64,000 bases of DNA from positions 223,815-287,814 of the forward strand of contig NZ_JAPDOG010000001.1 in assembly GCF_026013545.1 (NCBI RefSeq). Direction: 5' to 3'. How positions within the stretch are numbered: position 1 is the first letter of the stretch; each line of letters begins with the position of its first letter. The notes under the pieces were generated by a model that did not search any database, was not told the origin of the DNA, and saw nothing but the letters and a program-made list of their open reading frames with translations. Below are positions 9,324 to 17,080 of the stretch, one piece after another. The translations under genes were made by a program, and so were the position numbers. Source of the DNA: Defluviimonas salinarum (GTDB lineage: Bacteria; Pseudomonadota; Alphaproteobacteria; Rhodobacterales; Rhodobacteraceae).

Positions 9324-10163
9324 TCAGCTCCGTCCCCGCGCCATGAACGCGAGCCGCTCGAATAGCTGCACGTCCTGCTCGTTCTTCAGAAGGGCTCCGT
9401 GCAGCTTCGGCAAGAGGCTCGCCGGATCCCGCTTGAGTTCCTCGGGCGAGAGATCCTCGGCGAGGATCAGTTTCAGCCAGTCGAGCACCTCGGAGGTCGA
9501 GGGCTTCTTTTTCAATCCCGGCGTCTCGCGGATCTCGTAGAACTGCGTCAGCGCGGTCGCGAGCAGGTGCTCCTTGATGCCCGGATAGTGGACCTCGACG
9601 ATCTGCTTCAGCGTCTCGGCCTCGGGGAAGCGGATGTAGTGGAAGAAGCAGCGCCTGAGGAACGCGTCGGGCAGTTCCTTCTCGTTGTTCGAGGTGATGA
9701 CGATGACCGGGCGGTGCTTCGCGCGGATCGTGTCGCCGGTCTCGTAGACGTGGAACTCCATCCGGTCGAGTTCCTGCAGGAGGTCGTTGGGAAACTCGAT
9801 GTCCGCCTTGTCGATCTCGTCAATCAGGAGCACGACCTTGGTCTCGGCCTCGAAGGCCTGCCAGAGCTTGCCCTTGCGGATGTAGTTGCTCACGTCATGG
9901 ACCCGCTCGTCGCCGAGTTGGCTGTCGCGGAGCCGGCTCACGGCATCGTATTCGTAAAGCCCCTGCGCCGCCTTCGTCGTTGACTTCACGTGCCATTCGA
10001 CGATCGGCAGCCCGAGCGAGAGCGCGACCTGACGGGCAAGCTCGGTCTTGCCGGTGCCGGGTTCGCCCTTCACGAGGAGCGGCCGTTCGAGCGTCACCGA
10101 GGCATTGACGGCGACCGTCAGGTCGGCGGTTGCGACATATTGTTCGGTGCCGGCGAATTTCAC
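9324..10163 (-). CDS. MoxR-family AAA+ ATPase
   Basis: A 279-residue AAA+ protein: Walker A GEPGTGKT at 33-40, Walker B VVLLIDEID with Asp115/Glu116, sensor-1 region ITSNNEKELP, and an arginine-finger region in DAFLRRCF. MoxR ATPases work with vWA proteins as chaperone pairs in assembling metal enzymes or complexes; the CoxE-like vWA gene at 6392-7573 is the probable partner although two genes lie between. The target enzyme is not identifiable here: no CO dehydrogenase or methanol dehydrogenase gene is in view. Confidence 0.9.
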   Translation of the reverse strand: MKFAGTEQYVATADLTVAVNASVTLERPLLVKGEPGTGKTELARQVALSLGLPIVEWHVKSTTKAAQGLYEYDAVSRLRDSQLGDERVHDVSNYIRKGKLWQAFEAETKVVLLIDEIDKADIEFPNDLLQELDRMEFHVYETGDTIRAKHRPVIVITSNNEKELPDAFLRRCFFHYIRFPEAETLKQIVEVHYPGIKEHLLATALTQFYEIRETPGLKKKPSTSEVLDWLKLILAEDLSPEELKRDPASLLPKLHGALLKNEQDVQLFERLAFMARGRS

Positions 10164-10376
10164 TGGATTTCCGTCACTTTGAAGCGGGTTTGACCCGGGT
10201 TTCCGTCATTTTGCAGCAGGTGTGTCCCGGGAGTCTTAGCGGCGCCATCAATTTGCCGCAAGGCCGGGTTAGGCCTAGTGACAACCCCCGCCGGTTGCGT
10301 TATGGGAGCGCCCGAGGAGAGCCGGATGCACATGAACAAGCCGAATTCAGATTCCGGCCGGCAGAAGGGAGCAGAG

Positions 10377-10799
10377 ATGAAACCCGAGGTCTTTCTTCCC
10401 AACGATTACCGTCCGGCCGAAGACGAGCCCTTTATGAACGAGCGTCAGCTCGAATATTTCCGCCGGAAACTGCAGACGTGGAAGGAAGAACTGCTCGAGC
10501 AGTCCGCCGAGACGCTCGAAGGTCTTCAGGACAGTGCCCGGAACGTCCCGGACATCGCCGACCGCGCCAGCGAGGAGACCGATCGGGCGCTGGAGCTTCG
10601 GACCCGCGACCGCCAGCGCAAGCTCGTCACCAAGATCGATTCGGCGCTGCGACGGATCGACAGCGGCGAGTACGGCTATTGCGAGATGACCGGCGAGCCG
10701 ATCTCGCTGAAGCGCCTTGACGCGCGGCCGATCGCGACGATGACGCTCGAGGCGCAGGAAAAGCACGAGCGGCGCGAGCGCGTGCATCGCGACGATTGA
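10377..10799 (+). CDS. dksA: DksA-type RNA polymerase-binding regulator without a zinc site
   Basis: A 140-residue protein with a long coiled coil and the DxxDxA tip (Asp59, Asp62, Ala64) that enters the RNA polymerase secondary channel. The globular end keeps only one of the four zinc cysteines (Cys102 in YGYCEMTGEPI). Rhodobacter sphaeroides has a functional DksA of this low-cysteine type. It should act with ppGpp on rRNA and amino-acid promoters. The ATG at 10377 is preferred for its AAGGGAG ribosome site five bases upstream; an ATG at 10326 would add 17 residues. Confidence 0.9.
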   Translation: MKPEVFLPNDYRPAEDEPFMNERQLEYFRRKLQTWKEELLEQSAETLEGLQDSARNVPDIADRASEETDRALELRTRDRQRKLVTKIDSALRRIDSGEYGYCEMTGEPISLKRLDARPIATMTLEAQEKHERRERVHRDD

Positions 10800-10877
10800 G
10801 CCGCTGCGCGCAGGGGCAGGGATTTCCGGCACCGTGGTCGCAAGGCTCCGGTGCCGTTCTTTTTCGGGGGTACGGGT

Positions 10878-12053
10878 ATGTTGAAGGGGCGGAAAGTCAC
10901 GGTGCTCGGGGCCGGCGTGGCCGGCCTGTCCGTCGCTCGCGCCCTGGCGCTCCGCGGGGCGGAGGTGACGGTGCTCGAACAGGCGCCGGAGATCCGCGAG
11001 GTCGGGGCGGGCCTACAGATTTCCCCGAACGGCGCGCGGGTCATATCCGCGCTCGGCCTTGGCGCGGCGCTCGGAAAGGCCGGGCAGCGCGCTGAGGCGG
11101 TCGAGCTTCGCGACGGCGAGAGCGGCGCGGTCGTGCTGCGGATGGACCTGTCGCGGGCGGGGACGGGCAACGACTTCCTGTTCCTGCACAGGGCCGATCT
11201 CATTGATGTGCTCCAGGAGGGCGCGCGGGACGCGGGCGTGACGATCCGGCTCCTGAAACAGGTCGACGAGGTCCGGCTGGGTGCGCATCCGCCGCGTCTC
11301 GTGACCACGCTCGGGGAGGAGTTCGAGGCCGAGATCCTGATCGGCGCGGACGGGTTGCATTCGAAGGTCCGGGCGGCGCTCAACGGAACGGTGGCGCCTT
11401 TCTTCACCCATCAGGTGGCGTGGCGCGCGACCCTGCCGGCCGAGCCCGGCATCGCGCCGGTCGCGCAGGTCTTCATGGGCCCCGGCCGGCACCTCGTGAC
11501 CTATCCCTTGCGGGGCGGGCGGCTCCGGAACATCGTCGCGGTCGAGGAGCGCCGCCGCTGGGCCGAGGAGAGCTGGTCGTTGACCGACGACCCGCTGGCG
11601 CTGCGGATCGCTTTCGAGGAGTTCGTGCCCGAAGTCCGGGGCTGGCTCGATCGGATCGAGCGGCCCAATCTCTGGGGGTTGTTCCGCCACCCGGTGGCAG
11701 CCCGCTGGCACGGACACGGCGCGGCGATCCTTGGCGATGCCGCCCATCCGACGCTGCCGTTCCTCGCGCAGGGCGCGAACATGGCGCTGGAGGATGCATG
11801 GGTTCTCGCCGAGACGCTGGATGCCGGCGCCGGACCCGAAACCGCATTCGCGGACTACCAACGAGCACGCGAGGGGCGATGCCGCCGCATCGTCGACGCC
11901 GCCAATGCCAACGCGCGGAACTATCACCTGTCGGGCCTCAGGCGCGATGTCGCGCATCTGGGATTGCGGGCGCTCGGCAAGTTCGCCCCGGACCGTGTGC
12001 TTGGCCGGTTCGAGTGGCTTTACGGACACGACGTGGTTGGCGCCCCCCGGTAG
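10878..12053 (+). CDS. FAD-dependent aromatic-ring-type monooxygenase
   Basis: A 391-residue class A flavoprotein monooxygenase. It has the dinucleotide-binding GAGVAG (residues 11-16), the middle motif GADGLHS and the second FAD motif GDAAHP. The closest general type is salicylate or 3-hydroxybenzoate hydroxylase-like enzymes, but UbiH-like and zeaxanthin epoxidase-like proteins share these motifs, so the substrate is open. It stands alone, 78 bases after dksA on the same strand, with no aromatic catabolism genes nearby. Start ATG at 10878 gives the standard short N-terminus. Confidence 0.85.
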   Translation: MLKGRKVTVLGAGVAGLSVARALALRGAEVTVLEQAPEIREVGAGLQISPNGARVISALGLGAALGKAGQRAEAVELRDGESGAVVLRMDLSRAGTGNDFLFLHRADLIDVLQEGARDAGVTIRLLKQVDEVRLGAHPPRLVTTLGEEFEAEILIGADGLHSKVRAALNGTVAPFFTHQVAWRATLPAEPGIAPVAQVFMGPGRHLVTYPLRGGRLRNIVAVEERRRWAEESWSLTDDPLALRIAFEEFVPEVRGWLDRIERPNLWGLFRHPVAARWHGHGAAILGDAAHPTLPFLAQGANMALEDAWVLAETLDAGAGPETAFADYQRAREGRCRRIVDAANANARNYHLSGLRRDVAHLGLRALGKFAPDRVLGRFEWLYGHDVVGAPR

Positions 12054-12324
12054 TGAAAGCTGCGTGATGCAGCGCGCAATCGGCGCGTGTCCTTTCGCTC
12101 TCCCGAGGTGGGTCTGAACCATCCGGGCGAATCCGGCCGGAAGCCAAACCAAAGCTGATGTGCCGCCCGTTCCGGAAATGGCTGACGACATTCCGGCGCA
12201 GTGATGCATCCGGGTTACAGCGCGCACTGAACCTCCAGTTGTGCTTGTTTAAAGAAATAATCTGCCGCAGACTTCCCTGAAAAGCAGAGCAGTCTAAGAA
12301 AAAAAGTTATCGAAAGGATAGCAA

Positions 12325-13737
12325 ATGGCAGGCAAGCCCTTGCGGGACGCATCTTGCGTTGCGTCGGTTGCGGTGGCGTCCTTGTTGTTGACGGGGTGTT
12401 CGGTCGAGACGCCATATCAGGCACCCAAGTTTTTCTTCGCATCGACCTATACCGGGCACAAAGATACCGCGCCGGTCCTTTTGAACAACGTCGCCTGGTG
12501 GGAAGGGCTTAAGGATCCGACCCTCAATTCGCTCGTTCAGCGGGCCCTGGCCGGCAGCCTCAGCCTCGCGATCGCCACCGAGAGGGTGCGGGAGGCGAAG
12601 GCCGACCTTGCCGCCGTGCCGACCCAGGTGACGGCGAACAGCGATGCCTCGGTGGTCCGGCAGAAGGAGGTCGCCGACACGCCGGAGACCCGGGCCGACG
12701 CGTCGCTCGGCCTGAGCTGGATGCTCGATCCCTTCGGCGAGCAGAGCCTGCGCAAGGAAGCCAGCCGGGCCCGCGTCGAGGTGGCCGATGCCGAGGTGGA
12801 TGCGGCGCGGCTGCTGCTGCTCTTCAACCTCGCCAACGCCTATGTCGATCTTCGATTCAACCAGCGTGCGCTGGTCGTCCGTCAGAAGGAAGTCACATCG
12901 CGCGAGGAGACGCTCGAACTGACGGAGTCCCTGCTCGACAAGGATGCCGCCACCAAGCTCGATCTGGTCAGGGCCCAGGCGCGCCTCGCCGAGGCGCGCG
13001 CGACGGTGCCGGGGATCCGCGCCCGCATTCAGGGCCAGAAGAACCAGATCGCGACCCTGCTCGGCACGACGCCCGGCCGGCTCGATGTCAATCTGGACGC
13101 CGGGGCCCGCCAGCCGATGCCGCGGATGTCGACCGGGGTCGGCATTCCGGCCGATCTGGTGCGCAACCGTCCCGACATCCGGATCGCCGAGCGCCTTTAT
13201 TACGCGGCGGTGGCCGAAACCGGTGTGGCGCGCGCGGATCTCTATCCGAAGCTGTCGCTCGGCGGGGCGATCAGTCTCGCGCGGGTGGGCGGCAATACGG
13301 GACCGGAGTACTTCTTCGGCCCCGCGATCGCACTTCCGACCCTGCCGTTGCAGACCGGGCGCGCCCGCGTCGCAGCTCAGGAATCGCGGGCGAGGCAGGC
13401 CCATACAAACTGGACTTCCACGGTGATCAACGCGATCCGCGAAGTCGAGGATGCGCTGTCCGATTACGCCCAGAGCCGTGCCGCGACCGAGCAGGCCCGC
13501 AATGCCGTCGAGCTTTACGGCGAGGCAGTGGACCTTACGCGTGGCATGATCGCGCTCAATGGGGCGACGCTGAACGAGCTGCTCGATGACGAAGAAAACC
13601 TCAGCGATGCGGAGATTGCGCTGGCGGCGAACCTGCGTGCACAGGCCCTCGCTTTCGTTGCGCTCAATTCGAGCCTGGGGGCAACGGTGCAGGGCAGCGG
13701 CTCGCCAACCGTCGTTGCCAGCGCAGGTTCGGAATAG
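12325..13737 (+). CDS. TolC/NodT-type outer-membrane factor lipoprotein
   Basis: A 470-residue outer-membrane efflux protein with a lipobox LLTGC (Cys25) and two repeats of long helices and short strands, as in the OprM/NodT/CusC lipoprotein branch. It is convergent with the PrsE-type adaptor gene (14 bases between ends) and most likely supplies the outer-membrane channel for the adjacent ABC exporter and adaptor, giving a three-part type I secretion system. The preceding 271 bases are A/T-rich close to the start, and GAAAGGA gives the ribosome site, so it probably has its own promoter. Confidence 0.88.
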   Translation: MAGKPLRDASCVASVAVASLLLTGCSVETPYQAPKFFFASTYTGHKDTAPVLLNNVAWWEGLKDPTLNSLVQRALAGSLSLAIATERVREAKADLAAVPTQVTANSDASVVRQKEVADTPETRADASLGLSWMLDPFGEQSLRKEASRARVEVADAEVDAARLLLLFNLANAYVDLRFNQRALVVRQKEVTSREETLELTESLLDKDAATKLDLVRAQARLAEARATVPGIRARIQGQKNQIATLLGTTPGRLDVNLDAGARQPMPRMSTGVGIPADLVRNRPDIRIAERLYYAAVAETGVARADLYPKLSLGGAISLARVGGNTGPEYFFGPAIALPTLPLQTGRARVAAQESRARQAHTNWTSTVINAIREVEDALSDYAQSRAATEQARNAVELYGEAVDLTRGMIALNGATLNELLDDEENLSDAEIALAANLRAQALAFVALNSSLGATVQGSGSPTVVASAGSE

Positions 13738-13751
13738 GCCCTCGTCGGCAG

Positions 13752-15107
13752 TTACTGTTCGCGGAACGCGCGGCTCATCGAGTCGACGATGGGCTTCACC
13801 AGGTATTCGAAGAAGGTCCGCTCGGCGGTTTCGATCATGATCTCGGCCGGCATGCCCGGGGTCGGCGTGAAGCTCTTGACACGCTCCAGCTCGGAGGCCG
13901 GAAGCTTCACGCGCGCCACATAGACCTCGCGCAGGTTGTTGCTGGCGTCGACTGGGAGCGAGTCCGCCGAAACATAGTAGACCTCGCCCTTGAGGACCGG
14001 CGTCGTGCGCTGGTTCAGCGAGACGAGCCGCACCGTTGCCATCTGGCCAAGGCGCACATCGTCGATATCGTTGCGCGGCACCTGCGCCTCAATGATGAGG
14101 GGGGCGTTCTTGGGCAGGATCTCGGCGATCGCCTTGCCGCCCTCGATGACGCCGCCGGAAGTGAAGTAGTGCATCCGCACGACCGTTCCCGAGACGGGTG
14201 CGCTGATCACCGAGCGCCGCAGCACGTCCACCGCGTTGTAGGACTGCTCGCGCACGCTGTCGAGCTCGGCCTGGATCGCCTGCATCTCGTCGAGCGCGGC
14301 CTGGCGGTACTCGTTGTAGGTCAAGTCGATCTGCTGCTCGTACTTCTCCTTGAGTGACTGGGTTTCGGCCTGGTCGGCCGAGAGCCGGCCGAGCTGGCCT
14401 TCGGCATCGATCATCGCGCGCTCGATCGCGTTGACTTCGGTCTTGCGGATCAACCCCTGCTCTAGGAGGCTGGATTTCGCGACGAAATCCTCCTGCAGGA
14501 GAATATGCTGCCGCCGGAGCGCGTCCTCGTGCGTCGCGTAGCCGGTGACGCGGCTGTCCAGTGCCGAAATATTGGTCTTGAGCAGGATGACGTCACTTTC
14601 GAGCTTAGTGCGCGATGTCTGGAAATTGAGGCGCTGGTTGTCCATGATCTCGATGATTTCGGGATCCTGGCCCTTGTCCAGCAAGAAGGACGGGAAGGTG
14701 ATCCGCTCGGCGCCGTTGAATTCGGACATCAGCCGCGCGTTGACCGCTTCGAGCCGGGCGCGGCGCAGCATCAGTTCCCGCTGGTTGGCCAGCGCTGCAG
14801 TCTGTTCGAGGTGGATCAGGGGCTGCCCCTTGACGACCGCGTCGCCTTCGGAGACGAGGATTTCCTCGATGATCCCGCCTTCGAGGTGCTGGATGATCTT
14901 GTTGTGGCCGGTCGCGACGAAGCTGCCTTGCGCGATCACAGCCGCCGCGAGCGGCGCGGTGATCGCCCAGAAACCGAATCCGCCGATCGCGATGATGATC
15001 AGCGCGACCCCGATGATCGTGTGGCGCGAGACCGAGCGCGGAACTTCGGAATACCATTCCTCCGCGTGGTAGTTGGGGTTCTGCGGAACAACGAGCTGGG
15101 TGCCCAT
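13752..15107 (-). CDS. prsE: Type I secretion periplasmic adaptor, HlyD/PrsE family
   Basis: A 451-residue membrane-fusion protein: N-terminal cytoplasmic tail, one membrane segment at about 31-50, lipoyl halves around 65-90 and 300-330, a long coiled coil between them, and a beta-barrel end with VKSFTPTPGMPAEIMIETAERT, which is characteristic of the type I secretion (HlyD/PrtE) branch. It bridges the ABC exporter (15 bases upstream) and an outer-membrane factor. Last gene of the minus-strand export run. The symbol is given by family resemblance to rhizobial PrsE. Confidence 0.93.
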   Translation of the reverse strand: MGTQLVVPQNPNYHAEEWYSEVPRSVSRHTIIGVALIIIAIGGFGFWAITAPLAAAVIAQGSFVATGHNKIIQHLEGGIIEEILVSEGDAVVKGQPLIHLEQTAALANQRELMLRRARLEAVNARLMSEFNGAERITFPSFLLDKGQDPEIIEIMDNQRLNFQTSRTKLESDVILLKTNISALDSRVTGYATHEDALRRQHILLQEDFVAKSSLLEQGLIRKTEVNAIERAMIDAEGQLGRLSADQAETQSLKEKYEQQIDLTYNEYRQAALDEMQAIQAELDSVREQSYNAVDVLRRSVISAPVSGTVVRMHYFTSGGVIEGGKAIAEILPKNAPLIIEAQVPRNDIDDVRLGQMATVRLVSLNQRTTPVLKGEVYYVSADSLPVDASNNLREVYVARVKLPASELERVKSFTPTPGMPAEIMIETAERTFFEYLVKPIVDSMSRAFREQ

Positions 15108-15122
15108 GGTCGTTGCGACTCC

Positions 15123-17057
15123 TTACTGGCGTTTCTGCGCGATCGTGGGATTCGCGGGCTTGGCGTTGCGGCGCGCGGAGATCGCCTGCATGACCTCCTC
15201 GCGGGTGCCAAAGAGGTTCACGCGCCCGTCGGTCAGCAGCATCACCTTCTCCACCGATTGCAGGAGCGAGGGTTTCTGCGTCACGACCACCACGGTGATG
15301 CTGTTGCGCCGCGCATGGTCCATCGCCCGCGCCAGCGCCTTGTCGCCGGCGTTGTCGAGGTTGGAGTTGGGCTCGTCGAGGACGACGAGGCGCGGGTTGC
15401 CGAAGAACGCCCTGGCAAGCGCGATCCGCTGCTTCTGGCCGCCCGAGAGCGGCGAGCCGTCGGCGGAGACGACCGTCTCGTAGCCCTGCGGGAAAGTGGC
15501 GATCATGTCATGCACATCGGCGAGCACGGCGGCCTCGTAGATCTGCTCGTCCGTCGCGTCCGAGCGCATCCGCGCGATGTTGTTCTTGATCGTGCCGGGA
15601 AAGAGCTGCACGTCCTGCGGCAGGTAGCCGATGCTCTCGCCGAACTGGCGCTGGTCCCAGTTGCGCAGGTCCATCAGGTCGAGCCGGACGCTGCCGGAAG
15701 TGGGCAGGATCGACCCCACCAGCATCTTGCCAAGCGTGGTCTTGCCGGCGCCCGAATTGCCGATAATCGCGAGCGAGCCGCCGGGATCGAGCGAGAAGCT
15801 GATCGAGTTGAGGACGACCCGCTTGGTGCCGCCGGGAACATAGAGCAGCCGCTCGACGTCGAGCCGGCCCTCGGGGTTCGGCAGAAGCAGGCGGTCGACG
15901 TTCAGTGGCGAGGACTTGAGCAGGGCCGTGATCCGGTCGAACGCGGCGCGGGAGAGGAGGAAGCTGTTCCAGCCCTCGATCGCGCCCTCGATCGGCGCCA
16001 ATGCGCGGCCGGCGATGATCGAGGCGGCGATCACCATGCCGCCGGTGATGTGGCCCTGGATCGCGAGGTAGGCGCCCCAGCCTAGCATGCCGACCTGGGT
16101 CAGCAGCCGCACTGCCCGCGACATCGAGGCGGTGATGACGTTGCGGTCCTGCGCGCGCACCTGCGCAGACAGCGAGGCCGCCGTGTCCTTGCCCCAGATC
16201 TCGACCGCCTCGGGGATCATCGCAAGCGCATTGATGATCTGCGAGTTGCGCGACATCGAGTCGAGATGCTGGTTCGCCTTGCTCTGCGCGACATTCGCCT
16301 CGGCGAAGGGGCGCGAGGTCAGGCGCTGGTTGATCAAGGCGATCACGACCAGAATCAGCGCGGTCGTCACCACGATCGCGCCGAGATGCGGATGCACGAG
16401 GAAGATCGCAAGGATGAAGAGCGGTGCGAAGGGAATGTCGAGAAAAGACAGGAGCGTGCCGGACACGAGAAAGCCGCGCAGTTGCTGGAGGTCGCCGAGG
16501 GTCTGGTACTCGCGTCCGGTCCCGTGCAGCGAGGCACGCGCCGCGGCGGCCAGGATCGGCGAGCCAAGGCGCACCGCGACCTCCACCGCCGTGCGCATCA
16601 GGATGAACCGCCGCACGGCGTCGAACACGGCCTGGAGCACGACGGCGCCGACGATGACCGCCGTCAGCATGATCAGAGTGTCGACCGAGCGGCTCGTGAG
16701 CACCCTGTCGGAAATCTGGAAGAGGTAGACCGGGATCGCGAGGATCAGAAAGTTGGTCATGCAGGTGAACAGCATGACAGCCGCGAGGTTTCGGCGGACG
16801 GCCCATTTTCCGGCCGCGAGGCTCTTGGAAAAATCGGTCGGCCCCAGGCGCTTGTGGAACCTGTTCCCGTTCATCCCTCCGCCACCGCCGCCGGCGTTGG
16901 CCGTCGGCTGTCCCGTGCCGTTGACCGTGCCTCCCGAACGGTCACCCCCCGCCTTGCCTTCGATCGTGGTGCCGAGGCCCGTACGGCGGCTCTGGAAGTT
17001 CGGGATATGTCCCGTGCTTTCGTCGTCCTCGCCGGGACCGTTTGGAATGTCTTTCAC
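15123..17057 (-). CDS. prsD: Type I secretion ABC transporter, PrsD family
   Basis: A 644-residue fused permease-ATPase. Membrane helices lie between about residues 90 and 345; the ATPase carries Walker A GNSGAGKTT (433-441), signature LSGGQKQR and Walker B LVVLDEPNSNLD. There is no N-terminal C39 peptidase, so substrates should keep their N-termini and carry a C-terminal export signal, as in PrtD/PrsD systems. Unusual: about 70 extra N-terminal residues rich in Gly, Asn, Thr and Asp precede the first helix. It follows the 694-residue repeat gene by 23 bases. Confidence 0.93.
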   Translation of the reverse strand: MKDIPNGPGEDDESTGHIPNFQSRRTGLGTTIEGKAGGDRSGGTVNGTGQPTANAGGGGGGMNGNRFHKRLGPTDFSKSLAAGKWAVRRNLAAVMLFTCMTNFLILAIPVYLFQISDRVLTSRSVDTLIMLTAVIVGAVVLQAVFDAVRRFILMRTAVEVAVRLGSPILAAAARASLHGTGREYQTLGDLQQLRGFLVSGTLLSFLDIPFAPLFILAIFLVHPHLGAIVVTTALILVVIALINQRLTSRPFAEANVAQSKANQHLDSMSRNSQIINALAMIPEAVEIWGKDTAASLSAQVRAQDRNVITASMSRAVRLLTQVGMLGWGAYLAIQGHITGGMVIAASIIAGRALAPIEGAIEGWNSFLLSRAAFDRITALLKSSPLNVDRLLLPNPEGRLDVERLLYVPGGTKRVVLNSISFSLDPGGSLAIIGNSGAGKTTLGKMLVGSILPTSGSVRLDLMDLRNWDQRQFGESIGYLPQDVQLFPGTIKNNIARMRSDATDEQIYEAAVLADVHDMIATFPQGYETVVSADGSPLSGGQKQRIALARAFFGNPRLVVLDEPNSNLDNAGDKALARAMDHARRNSITVVVVTQKPSLLQSVEKVMLLTDGRVNLFGTREEVMQAISARRNAKPANPTIAQKRQ

Positions 17058-17080
17058 GATCAGATCCTTTGAAAATGACT

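Noticed and set aside
12054-12324. A small RNA or leader gene before the outer-membrane factor
   Set aside because: The stretch is A/T-rich near its end but I could find no clear hairpin with a T-run nor a conserved motif; most likely a promoter region only.
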